From Pseudobacteriovorax antillogorgiicola (GTDB taxonomy: Bacteria; Bdellovibrionota_B; Oligoflexia; Oligoflexales; RGVZ01): a stretch of 31,196 nt of DNA. Positions 1 through 7,368 of this stretch are shown piece by piece. Below the pieces are notes generated by a model. That model searched no databases. It was not told the DNA's origin and was given only the letters and a program-made list of their open reading frames with translations. Location: the NCBI GenBank assembly GCA_945897695.1, contig CAMDGW010000003.1:1-31196 (forward strand), given 5' to 3'. The translations under genes were made by a program, and so were the position numbers. How positions within the stretch are numbered: the first letter of the stretch is position 1; the number at the start of each line of letters is the position of its first letter.

Positions 1-205
1 TAATGTGCCGCTTTCTTTGGCGGTATTCTCGCGTGAAAGATGCGTCCGAAAAACCTCTACCGCAGTCTAAACATTTATACCGGCGAATCGGTACTGCACA
101 GCTTGACCTTCTAAATGTGCCAGCGCCACAAATAGACCTAGCGGTATTCCTGGGGAAGGGACAGCACCTTGGGCAATCTGGAAGTTTCGTCGTTTTACTC
201 GTCAT
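1..205 (-). CDS. Transposase-like protein, zinc-ribbon N-terminus (partial, cut by left edge)
   Basis: An open frame runs from an ATG at 205 leftwards to the window edge without a stop (68 codons). It carries two CxxC-type knuckles, CPRC at residues 11-14 and CLDC at 45-48, followed by GRGFSDASF and then YRQRKRH. A zinc ribbon followed by 'CGxxFS..TF...YRQKKR' is the typical N-terminal layout of several insertion-sequence transposases, so this is probably the 5' end of a transposase gene. I see no convincing Shine-Dalgarno, and an in-frame stop lies 10 codons upstream of the ATG. The gene could be intact beyond the edge or a remnant. The IS family cannot be named from this fragment. A plus-strand frame over the same bases is only its shadow. 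Confidence 0.55.
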   Translation of the reverse strand, partial: MTSKTTKLPDCPRCCPFPRNTARSICGAGTFRRSSCAVPIRRYKCLDCGRGFSDASFTREYRQRKRHI

Positions 206-520
206 GCATCGCAATCTACGACAAAAATCAGCTATTCAGCGCCTGACGTCTAAATTCTCTTAATCCCTAATATTGCTGTGTAAATAGCAACGCATAGCGC
301 CCCATACGCAGCTCTGTAGGAGCTCGGCCAGACAATGGTTCCAAACAATTAAGTCGGGCAGTTCGTAAAGATTGAATAAATAGGGTTGATCTACCGGACA
401 TTTGTCGATAGAACCTCGGCCGACCAAAAAAACATTGTTCTGTGCCATAACCTGTATAAGCCATTGATTGGAATGGTGTTTCTACCGGGCGCCGCAAATG
501 CCCGTCTATAGGAGTGAGAG
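206..520. other. Intergenic stretch without recognisable gene
   Basis: Short frames on both strands overlap each other, lack ribosome binding sites and resemble no family I know. The stretch may contain the end of the element whose transposase begins at 205, but I could not pick out terminal inverted repeats. A Shine-Dalgarno for the next gene (AGGAGTGAG) lies at its right end. Confidence 0.4.
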
Positions 521-1135
521 ATGAGAATGTTCGCTAAGGTTTTTCTTTGTGGGGTTGTTTTTTCTAGTATGTCCGTAGTTTCCTGCGGAGCCCGCGAAGA
601 CTCAAGTTATCTAGCTGGCCGTCACGGTAAGCCAAACAGACACGATAAACCCAACAATGACCGAATTGACCACAATGATCGCTCCGATCAGGGTTCTGGC
701 GAGCGTCAGGATGGTCGTTTCCCCCATAAGCCACACAATGACATGACTCCGGGGTCTCTTTGTGAGCATAGCTCCACGACGAGATACCCAGAGCATGTGA
801 AATACTGTGAGCGTAATGTTGACGGTGAAACAAAGCACGAAATCTTCGTTGCTTATGATCGTGAGTTTGGCTACGAAACCACGAAAATGAATCGTGGAAG
901 TTTCAAGATCGATCACCTGATTCCTCTTTGTTTGGGTGGAAGCAACGAGGTCAGCAATCTTTGGCCACAACACGTAACTATTTATGAGAATACAGACCCA
1001 ATTGAACCATTCCTTTGTGAGGTTCTATCCAGAGGTCGCATTAAGCAGTCGGAAGCTGTGAAGCTAATTCTTACAATCAAGCAAAGTCCGTTTACTGCTC
1101 CTGAAGAACTTCGTAAACTAGAAGCACGCTTCTAA
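521..1135 (+). CDS. HNH-nuclease-like lipoprotein
   Basis: A 204-residue exported protein. A hydrophobic signal ends in the lipobox V-V-S-C with the lipidated cysteine at 22. Residues about 30-75 form a low-complexity linker rich in Asp, His, Asn and Arg. The C-terminal half holds an HNH-like core: Asp131-His132 in FKIDHLIPLCLGGSN, then NLWPQH. In known secreted HNH-type proteins this DHxxPLxxGGSN..NLWPQ block is the metal- and DNA-binding site, so nucleic acid cleavage at the cell surface or periplasm is the likely role. Cysteines near 80, 95, 138 and about 166 may form disulfides. The start is supported by AGGAGTGAG just upstream. The residue after the lipid cysteine is Gly, not Asp, so outer-membrane sorting is expected if E. 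coli rules apply. Nuclease activity itself is inference. Confidence 0.75.
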   Translation: MRMFAKVFLCGVVFSSMSVVSCGAREDSSYLAGRHGKPNRHDKPNNDRIDHNDRSDQGSGERQDGRFPHKPHNDMTPGSLCEHSSTTRYPEHVKYCERNVDGETKHEIFVAYDREFGYETTKMNRGSFKIDHLIPLCLGGSNEVSNLWPQHVTIYENTDPIEPFLCEVLSRGRIKQSEAVKLILTIKQSPFTAPEELRKLEARF

Positions 1136-1193
1136 GATCCGTCGTTTTCTGGCCTGTTAGCTTGGGGACGACCATTGTAAGGATGGTGTTCCT

Positions 1194-1694
1194 GTGAAGG
1201 CCTGGTTGCTTCCAATATTAAAGCAATTGTTGATTTTTATCGCCGTGGTTGTTGTCATTGGTCAGTGGCAATCACGGCATTTGCCGTCTGGGGAGGCGCC
1301 GGTCTCTGGCGTCCGAACTATTGCTGGAGACAGCCAATCACTTCCAATCAAAGGTCAAGCCACGTTGATCTACTTCTTTGCCCCATGGTGTGGTGTGTGT
1401 AAGTTGAGTATGCCGAATCTAAACACGATTCAGAGGTTATTCCCTACTTTGTCAATTAATGCAGTGGCTCTTGATTTTGAATCCGAAGAGGATGTTCGCA
1501 AATTTTCTGAAGATCTCGGGCTGCGCGTGCCGATTTTACTCGGCGGAGAAGATCTTAGGAAAAGCTGGCAGATAGATGCCTACCCTACTTATATGATTAT
1601 TGACTCAAGTGGTAAAATTAGAGCCTCCGCCATTGGTTATTCGTCACAATTGGGTATGATATTACGAGTGACATGGACAAAGATTTTTTCCTGA
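1194..1694 (+). CDS. Membrane-anchored thioredoxin-like protein (TlpA/ScsD type)
   Basis: A 166-residue protein starting at GTG. Residues about 5-23 form a single hydrophobic helix that should anchor it in the inner membrane with the catalytic domain in the periplasm. The redox motif is W65-C66-G67-V68-C69, followed by a thioredoxin fold with the cis-proline in the YPT motif at Pro131. The FFAPWCGVC block and the YPT..IID..G.I end resemble TlpA/ResA/ScsD-type thiol-disulfide oxidoreductases. GVC is not the classical GPC of cytoplasmic thioredoxins. The stop lies 10 bases before the next start, whose Shine-Dalgarno GACGAGG overlaps this stop, so the two genes are probably translated together. 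Reduction of periplasmic disulfides is the likely activity; the substrate is unknown. Confidence 0.8.
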   Translation: MKAWLLPILKQLLIFIAVVVVIGQWQSRHLPSGEAPVSGVRTIAGDSQSLPIKGQATLIYFFAPWCGVCKLSMPNLNTIQRLFPTLSINAVALDFESEEDVRKFSEDLGLRVPILLGGEDLRKSWQIDAYPTYMIIDSSGKIRASAIGYSSQLGMILRVTWTKIFS

Positions 1695-1704
1695 CGAGGT
1701 TTGC

Positions 1705-2970
1705 ATGGACGCAACCGAACAGTTTGTTGAATTTGATAAAAAGCTTGTCGCTGCAGCGAAAGGCATAAAAATTCTCAGCACGTTGGGATGGGGTGAGCAG
1801 ACTGCGCACGATTTTTTGGAAGGATGGCGGTCTGGTAACCCAAAAACTCCGCAAATCGAATACCAAAAATTCAATTATGCAGAGGAAAAATCCCTTCTCA
1901 AATCAATTATCGACACAGCCAATAGTGATCACCCTGTTGGTGGTTATTTGGCCGAAACTGCTCACAGCTACTATGTTGCAGCTCAGATGCTCGAGAGCCT
2001 CGGGACTTCGGCGTTCAGAGAATGTAGCGAGGCTCTCTACGGTCGTCCTGACGAGTCCCTTGGAGCATTATCTAATCTTGAACTTGCCGATGATTTTATT
2101 CGGATTACCAACGACTTCGCTGCGATTATGGACTTCAGTGATGATACGGGCGTACTTCACAGTGGCGAGACCGCAATAAAAATAAAATCTCGGGCTGATG
2201 AGTTTTTTCAAGATTATAGCATCAAGGTCATGGTCGATGATGATCTAACGAGCAAAGCTGCGGCTGGAAGTGAGCGCGTGCGGATCCGTGGTAATTCGAA
2301 CTTTACTCTGGCCGAAATTGAGCAACTCATTCAGCACGAGGTTTTCGTTCATTCAGCATCAATGCTCAATGGTCGACGCCAACCATGGCTTAAGTCACTT
2401 GGACTCGGCGCTCCGCGCACAACAGCCACCCAAGAAGGACTTGCCACTTTTGCCGAGCTAATTACAGGGACCATGGATCTGGCTAGACTGCGTCGCATTG
2501 CGCTACGTATCAAAGGTATTCAGCATGCCCTTGACGGTGCCGACTTTATGGAGACCTTCAAGTTTTTTATGAATGCGGGTCAGTCCGAGCTCGAAAGTTT
2601 TCAATCGGCAGCAAGAATTTTTCGCGGTGGAGATGTTACTGGTCGAAATGTTTTCACAAAAGACGGTGTGTACTTAAAAGGTCTGTTGTCAGTTCACACC
2701 TTTCTGCGCAAGGCTATTCAAGAGCGAAAAATTGATTACCCACAGCGCTTATTTGCTGGTCGTTTAACAATTAGTGATATTGTTAAATTAGACGGAGCTT
2801 TTGACGATGGTTGGATTGCCCCTGCAAAGTATCTGCCCCCTTGGGTCGCCAATCGTCAGGGACTTGCGACATATCTTTGCTATAATGCATTTTCTCATCG
2901 TTTGAAGCTCGAGGAAATTCGATTGGAAGATTTCGCGCAGGAGATGCGCGATCTGTCGGCAGTTGATTAA
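1705..2970 (+). CDS. DUF1704 / QEGLA-motif putative zinc metallopeptidase (MATCAP-like)
   Basis: A 421-residue protein of the family often annotated as 'flavohemoglobin expression-modulating QEGLA motif protein' (DUF1704). The metal site is visible: HEVFVH at 211-216, an HExxxH motif, followed by QEGLA at 243-247, whose Glu244 is the likely third ligand. The eukaryotic relatives (KIAA0895-like, MATCAP) were shown to be tubulin tyrosine carboxypeptidases, which makes a carboxypeptidase-type activity plausible here; the bacterial substrate is not known. I see no signal peptide, so it should be cytoplasmic, in contrast with the membrane-anchored thioredoxin-like protein encoded 10 bases upstream. 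The Shine-Dalgarno GACGAGG lies in the stop region of that gene. The length is normal for the family and both motif halves are intact. Confidence 0.85.
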   Translation: MDATEQFVEFDKKLVAAAKGIKILSTLGWGEQTAHDFLEGWRSGNPKTPQIEYQKFNYAEEKSLLKSIIDTANSDHPVGGYLAETAHSYYVAAQMLESLGTSAFRECSEALYGRPDESLGALSNLELADDFIRITNDFAAIMDFSDDTGVLHSGETAIKIKSRADEFFQDYSIKVMVDDDLTSKAAAGSERVRIRGNSNFTLAEIEQLIQHEVFVHSASMLNGRRQPWLKSLGLGAPRTTATQEGLATFAELITGTMDLARLRRIALRIKGIQHALDGADFMETFKFFMNAGQSELESFQSAARIFRGGDVTGRNVFTKDGVYLKGLLSVHTFLRKAIQERKIDYPQRLFAGRLTISDIVKLDGAFDDGWIAPAKYLPPWVANRQGLATYLCYNAFSHRLKLEEIRLEDFAQEMRDLSAVD

Positions 2971-3012
2971 CTAGGCCGAATCAAACCAACTATGATGAAA
3001 AATGTTATCTTG

Positions 3013-3441
3013 TTACTTACGCTTGGGTACCAGTTGGCACTTCTCTTTGACACACCCAGGTACCGGCAGGTTTGCGAATACTTCAGCCGGTAGGGGGTTA
3101 CATGCATATAGGTGATCACAGCCTTTTGGAAGGCCTGTGGCTGGTACTAGCTGTTTGAATTTTGTGAGTTCAGACCTATGAACTAGAAGGCCTTCAGTGC
3201 CGCATTGTGTTGGACAAAGCTGTCCACGCCGTATTTCCCATCGCGTTCGAACGCAGTCGTCATCGGCCGTGCAGTGATTCATTTTTTCTACTTTTGTGAG
3301 TAGACCTTCATGTTCAACAGCCACAATTGGCAGAGTAGAAAATAAAAAAACTAGGCAACTCAATATCAGTTGTTGGCAAACTATGCCTATCCGCGAGCTT
3401 CGACGATATCTATGAAAAATAAAAAGTTTCAAAGTAGGCAT
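3013..3441 (-). CDS. Small secreted cysteine-rich protein, unknown function
   Basis: A 142-residue protein. I place the start at the ATG at 3441 because AAGGAG lies nine bases upstream; an upstream TTG at 3471 would lack a site. A basic N-terminus and a hydrophobic segment at about 19-38 form a signal peptide. The mature part has four closely spaced cysteine pairs: CTADDDC, CPTQC, CDHLYAC and CVKEKC, suggesting four disulfides in a periplasmic or secreted fold. The CxxDxDC-type start is common in small exported proteins of delta-like bacteria, but I do not recognise a named family. It converges with the QEGLA gene, 42 bases apart. Confidence 0.6.
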   Translation of the reverse strand: MPTLKLFIFHRYRRSSRIGIVCQQLILSCLVFLFSTLPIVAVEHEGLLTKVEKMNHCTADDDCVRTRWEIRRGQLCPTQCGTEGLLVHRSELTKFKQLVPATGLPKGCDHLYACNPLPAEVFANLPVPGCVKEKCQLVPKRK

Positions 3442-3467
3442 TATTGGTGACTCCTTAAATAGGATTA

Positions 3468-3647
3468 TCAATTCACTGACAGCGCTTCTGGATTACCGAG
3501 GTGCCGGCTAAAGTTAGTCATCTCCACTGGAACGCCGTGAGGGTGTGAGGTGCCACTGACTCGAAAGAGCCCCCAGCCGTCCGTCGCCACTCCCGGACAA
3601 AGAGTGACGCCATTTTTTAGGACGAGGCCAGCAGGCTTGAAAGGTTT
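3468..3647 (-). other. Startless 59-codon open frame, possible gene remnant or structured RNA
   Basis: Between two minus-strand genes an open frame without an early start codon follows a TAA at 3648-3650 and ends with TGA at 3468. It reads like real protein (for example ATDGWGLFRVSGTSHPHG) but matches no family I know. The same DNA is GC-richer than its flanks and contains a hairpin formed by GCGTCACTC against GAGTGGCG, so a structured RNA is equally possible. The remainder of the gap, 3651-3711, holds nothing I recognise. Confidence 0.15.
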
Positions 3648-3711
3648 TTAATTTGCAAAAGCGCGGTCTCATGGACTCGTCGTTAGCACTAGGTAGGTCT
3701 CTCGGGGATCT

Positions 3712-4134
3712 TTAGATGGCGCAGTTATAAGTCACTTCAGGCTTGGTGACAGAGTCTTTGAGCCTGGCTGTAAATGTGTCGCTGCCGTTGCGTTCCAGGT
3801 CAATTGAAAGAGTCAAGTCTCCGCTACTGTAGGTTCTGCGGATTTCAGCGGATTCCCTGGTTTCAATAGCAAGGCTTACCGCCTTTATGGTTTGGTTTTC
3901 TTGGCTCGACTCACCGCTATCCATGAGTAATAGACCTTTCCTAGCGACCGTGTCTTCTTGGACAATAATATTGCGGTAGACGGGGCCAGGTGTTTCACTG
4001 GAGCAAGTTGCGTAGAGTTTCATTTTTCCAGATGAGTTTGCTGAAGAGGTCTCTGCATTTTCACTGCGCATTCGACATGCTTCAAGAGCAAATGTAGCAA
4101 GAGTGACCATAAAAATTTTGTTCCAAACTTGCAT
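3712..4134 (-). CDS. Small lipoprotein, unknown function
   Basis: A 140-residue protein with a lipobox L-E-A-C (lipid cysteine 20) after a short hydrophobic signal. The residue after the cysteine is Arg, consistent with outer-membrane sorting. A Ser/Asn/Glu-rich linker (about 24-37) precedes a globular, probably beta-rich domain that contains one cysteine near 44 and one near the C-terminus, able to pair. GGGAGG lies directly before the ATG. It is the last gene of the yajQ-ychF run, 17 bases after the ychF stop, so it is probably co-transcribed with those housekeeping genes. No family recognised. Confidence 0.6.
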   Translation of the reverse strand: MQVWNKIFMVTLATFALEACRMRSENAETSSANSSGKMKLYATCSSETPGPVYRNIIVQEDTVARKGLLLMDSGESSQENQTIKAVSLAIETRESAEIRRTYSSGDLTLSIDLERNGSDTFTARLKDSVTKPEVTYNCAI

Positions 4135-4151
4135 GTAATCCTCCCTGGATC

Positions 4152-5270
4152 CTAGACGTTAAAGCGGAACTCCATGACGTCTCCGTCTTTAACAGTGTAC
4201 TCACGCCCCTCAGTCCTAATCAACCCCATTTCCTTGAGTTTGGCCTTGCTGCCAGTCTTCACCAGGTCATCGATGGCATAAACCTCAGCGCAGATGAATC
4301 CTCGCTCAAAGTCTGAGTGGATCTTTCCCGCAGCTTGGGGGGCTTTATCACCGCGATTTATGGTCCATGCATGGACCTCTTTTTCACCGGCAGTAAAATA
4401 AGTTTGCAGGCTGAGAGTTTCATAGCCTGATCGAATCATTCTATTGAGACCAGGTTCAGTGACGCCGAGGGAATCAAGCATTTCCTTGCGAGACTCAAGG
4501 TCTAGCTGAATCAGTTCTTCCTCTATCTTGCCACTGATAATAACTGTCTGAGCATTTTCAGATTTTGCTCGTTCCTTGACGGCCAGTGTATATTTGTTGT
4601 CTTTTGTGCCGTCGCACATTGATTCCTCAACGTTGCAGACGTACAAAATTGGTTTGGCAGTGATTAAGTGTAGATCCCGCCATGCGTCGTTTACTTCAAG
4701 AACCTCTCCAACAAACTCCTGTACGCCGAAGGTTCTTGCCGGTTTCAGCGCTTGCAGGTGATTGTTGAGTGCTTCTAGCATGGCAACAATGGCCCCGAAT
4801 TTTTTACTGCCGCTTTTGTTCAGCTTACGATTTCTATCCAGAGCAACTTCTACCGTAGCGACGTCTGAATAAATTAATTCGGTATCGATAGTTTCGATGT
4901 CGCGAATTGGATTAACGGAACCATCGACATGCACGATGTCCCCATCGTCGAAACAACGAACAACGTGAGCAATCGCATCCGTGCTACGAATATGTCCCAA
5001 AAATTGATTCCCTAGACCTTCACCCTTGGAGGCTCCGCGGACCAATCCAGCAATATCAACGAACTCCATAAAAGTTGGGACAATCTTCTGCGTCTTGATG
5101 ATTTGTGAAATGATATCCAATCGCTTGTCTGGCACGTCAACGCGACCAACGTTTGGGTCGATAGTGCAGAAAGGGTAATTCGCAGACGCCGCACCAGCAG
5201 CTGTGACCGCATTAAAAATAGTGGATTTACCTACATTTGGAAGCCCGACGATGCCGCATTTGAAACCCAT
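4152..5270 (-). CDS. ychF: Ribosome-binding ATPase YchF (OLA1 family)
   Basis: A 372-residue P-loop NTPase of the Obg/OLA1 group, matching the usual 363-370 residues. The Walker A is GLPNVGKST at 9-17 and the G3 motif is DIAGL at 72-76. The specificity motif is NVEE at 213-216 in place of the canonical NKxD, which is why family members prefer ATP to GTP. The C-terminal part from about 288 is a TGS domain. YchF binds the ribosome and influences translation and oxidative-stress responses in bacteria. It lies 18 bases downstream of yajQ and 17 bases upstream of a small lipoprotein gene on the same strand. The frequent neighbour pth is not present here. Confidence 0.97.
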   Translation of the reverse strand: MGFKCGIVGLPNVGKSTIFNAVTAAGAASANYPFCTIDPNVGRVDVPDKRLDIISQIIKTQKIVPTFMEFVDIAGLVRGASKGEGLGNQFLGHIRSTDAIAHVVRCFDDGDIVHVDGSVNPIRDIETIDTELIYSDVATVEVALDRNRKLNKSGSKKFGAIVAMLEALNNHLQALKPARTFGVQEFVGEVLEVNDAWRDLHLITAKPILYVCNVEESMCDGTKDNKYTLAVKERAKSENAQTVIISGKIEEELIQLDLESRKEMLDSLGVTEPGLNRMIRSGYETLSLQTYFTAGEKEVHAWTINRGDKAPQAAGKIHSDFERGFICAEVYAIDDLVKTGSKAKLKEMGLIRTEGREYTVKDGDVMEFRFNV

Positions 5271-5288
5271 GAAAGACCTCTGATCCTT

Positions 5289-5780
5289 TTATCGACGCAT
5301 GTTGATGAATTGAATTGGAAATTGAAGCTCTTTACCGCGAAGCATAGACATAACAGCCTGTAGTTCGTCGATACTTTTGCTGGTTACACGGAGTTGCTCT
5401 CCTTGAACTTCCGTCGTGACTTTGAGCTTGGAGTCTTTGAGAAGTTTTGTGACCTCTTTCATCTCTTCTTTTTCGAGAGCTGCTTTGAGTTCCACAAACT
5501 GGCGGAGCATGTTGCCAGAGGCTGCTTCTTCTGGGTTATATTTGAGGCCGCGAAGGTCGATGTTGCGTTTGGCCATTTTTTGCTGCATGACCTGGTGAAT
5601 GGCTCGGAGTTTTAACTCGTCGTCAGCCATAATTTTGATTTTTTTAGCCGTCTTATCGAGCTCAATGGAGGATTTCCCTCCCCGGAAGTCAAAGCGCTGC
5701 TCGATTTCCTTTGAAGTCTGATTGATGGCGTTTTCGACCTCCATTAGGTCCAGTTCGCTGACGATGTCAAATGATGGCAT
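5289..5780 (-). CDS. yajQ: YajQ-family nucleotide/c-di-GMP-binding protein
   Basis: A 163-residue protein covering the whole YajQ family length. The family signature MPSFDIVSELD at the N-terminus, the RFDFRGGKSS block near residues 29-38 and the C-terminal end FPIQFINMRR are all present. I choose the ATG at 5780 because the conserved N-terminus begins there and AGGGAGGG precedes it; the frame is open 62 codons further but that part is not family-like. YajQ proteins have two ferredoxin-like folds, bind RNA or nucleotides, and some members are c-di-GMP effectors. It is the first gene of the yajQ-ychF run and is divergent from the secreted protein gene starting at 5881, with 100 bases between them for both promoters. 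Confidence 0.95.
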   Translation of the reverse strand: MPSFDIVSELDLMEVENAINQTSKEIEQRFDFRGGKSSIELDKTAKKIKIMADDELKLRAIHQVMQQKMAKRNIDLRGLKYNPEEAASGNMLRQFVELKAALEKEEMKEVTKLLKDSKLKVTTEVQGEQLRVTSKSIDELQAVMSMLRGKELQFPIQFINMRR

Positions 5781-5880
5781 AGAGGCGCCCTCCCTTCTTC
5801 GGGTCAGAGCTTTTAAGAAAGCTCCTGATATTTGTGACAAATTCTTGCCGTACTGCAGGTCATTCCCGTACACTGTAAGC

Positions 5881-7008
5881 ATGGGAAACGCAATCAAAAG
5901 ATCGACATTTTCGGCGCTTGCACTTGCTGTGAAAGCTGCGGCCGGCTTGTCTATCCTGACGATCAATGCTTACGGGCAGCCTGCCCTAACTCCCGCCAAG
6001 ATTAATGATCAGCAGAAGTCGAATCAAAGCTATCAGGAATGCGTAGGATTAGCCACAAGGGCTGTTAAGTCGGGTAAACTCCAAACCCAGGACCTTGCTG
6101 TCGCAGTTTCCCGCTGCGGTGAGAAGTTTCCCTCAATAGCATTATTCAACTCCTGCAAAAAAAGTGTGCTCAAAAACGCCAAGGGCAAGGACTTGTCTGC
6201 CCTCGACTTCAGTCAGTGTAAGAAGATCCAGTCGGCGGTTGATTTTAATCCGGCAGTGGCAACTCCCCTTTATGTTGGGGAAGGAATGGCATTTTTTGCA
6301 GGCGTTGGCCTAAACCATGAGCTGTCCGTCAATGACATGCAAGCGCCTAATTTTACCTGTGAAAGATTTTCTGAGGCCGTCAAAGATATTCCAAATAAGG
6401 CCCATCACATTCTCTTTGGAAACAACGCCCGAATGTTTCTTACGGGGCCTGAACAAGCAAAGTACCTGCAGGCGCTAAAGGTCCGAGCATCAAAAATTCA
6501 AAAAGGAAAAAAGTACAATGATATTATTGGTTTGGGGCGTGTTTTTGGTGAGCCGCTCACCGAGCAGTCGATGATTTATTTTCCGTCGGCATCCTGTGAC
6601 TTCAAAGGGGTCAGTGGTCAAACCTTGTCCGGGCTCAGCATTTATTATTTGCCTGATAATGAGGCAAAAATGGCGACCCCTTATTTTGGGATTGCCTATT
6701 ACAAGGCAAATCAGAAGACCATCACCACCCCTGAACTCGTGGCGGACCTACTGTCAAAATTGGGTAGTGATTTCATGGCTTACAGTAAGGATGCTTCAAC
6801 GGTATTTATCTCAGCCAGGCCCTTTCAGGAGGTTGACCGAGAAAGGGATCCCCGCAATATTTGTAAACTTCCGCGCCAGCATCAATTTGTGGCTGTCGTG
6901 CGCACTATGGCTACAAATTCCAATACCCCCGAATATTTACTGCTGGCTAATGTCCGGAATTTATGCGATTACGGAGATCGCTTGGCTCGAAAGATGGCCC
7001 AGCAATGA
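5881..7008 (+). CDS. Secreted eight-cysteine protein, unknown function
   Basis: A 375-residue protein when started at the ATG at 5881. The frame is open upstream but there it only mirrors yajQ. A signal peptide spans about 1-31, with possible cleavage after AYG. The mature protein holds eight cysteines. Residues about 46-116 look like an imperfect internal duplication: two segments each with a cysteine, a Lys-rich stretch, an L..LD or QDL motif and a second cysteine 20-24 residues later. The rest is mixed alpha/beta and contains a VFISARPF block. No family recognised. The Shine-Dalgarno is weak. rpsU starts 26 bases after its stop, so some rpsU transcripts may come from here. Confidence 0.6.
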   Translation: MGNAIKRSTFSALALAVKAAAGLSILTINAYGQPALTPAKINDQQKSNQSYQECVGLATRAVKSGKLQTQDLAVAVSRCGEKFPSIALFNSCKKSVLKNAKGKDLSALDFSQCKKIQSAVDFNPAVATPLYVGEGMAFFAGVGLNHELSVNDMQAPNFTCERFSEAVKDIPNKAHHILFGNNARMFLTGPEQAKYLQALKVRASKIQKGKKYNDIIGLGRVFGEPLTEQSMIYFPSASCDFKGVSGQTLSGLSIYYLPDNEAKMATPYFGIAYYKANQKTITTPELVADLLSKLGSDFMAYSKDASTVFISARPFQEVDRERDPRNICKLPRQHQFVAVVRTMATNSNTPEYLLLANVRNLCDYGDRLARKMAQQ

Positions 7009-7034
7009 CTCAACGAAGGGCAGGTGATTTTTAA

Positions 7035-7226
7035 ATGCCAGGTATTCGTATTCGTGAAGGTGAAGCTTTTGAAGGAGCGCTTCGTCGCTTCAAGAAGCAG
7101 TGTGAGAAAGGTGGCGTTCTGAGTGATATTCGCAAACGCGAACATTATGAGAAGCCTTCTATTCGCCTGAAGAAGAAGTCCATAGCAGCTCGCAAGCGCG
7201 CAGCTAAGAAGAGCCGCAAATACTAA
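7035..7226 (+). CDS. rpsU: 30S ribosomal protein S21
   Basis: A 63-residue basic protein. PGIRIREGEAFEGALRRFKK, the central REHYEKPS motif and the Arg/Lys-rich C-terminus are diagnostic of bS21. S21 binds the 30S platform and promotes start-site selection through the anti-Shine-Dalgarno region. AGGTG lies upstream of the ATG. It heads the rpsU-dnaG-rpoD cluster, as in E. coli, and is followed by a strong terminator that would uncouple its high expression from dnaG. Confidence 0.97.
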   Translation: MPGIRIREGEAFEGALRRFKKQCEKGGVLSDIRKREHYEKPSIRLKKKSIAARKRAAKKSRKY

Positions 7227-7274
7227 GCCATTGAAATGGTTTATATAGCGTTTCTGATCGTTACAAAAAAAAGA

Positions 7275-7312
7275 AAGACCCGCTGTCCATAGTGACAGCG
7301 GGTTCTTTTTTG
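7275..7312 (+). terminator. Rho-independent terminator between rpsU and dnaG
   Basis: CCCGCTGTC (7279-7287) pairs with GACAGCGGG (7294-7302) around a six-base loop, flanked by A-rich bases and followed by TTCTTTTTTT. The position matches the attenuating terminator known between rpsU and dnaG in the E. coli macromolecular synthesis operon. Confidence 0.9.
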
Positions 7313-7368
7313 TGTTTTGATGCACAGCAAACTGAAATGTTGCAGGAATAACCCAAAGGTGTGCGGGC

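Noticed and set aside
3..263. 86-codon plus-strand frame at the left edge
   Set aside because: It is the reverse of the zinc-ribbon transposase frame, has no ribosome binding site and resembles no family.
267..497. Overlapping minus-strand frames of 62 and 76 codons
   Set aside because: No start signals and no recognisable motifs; the two frames exclude each other.
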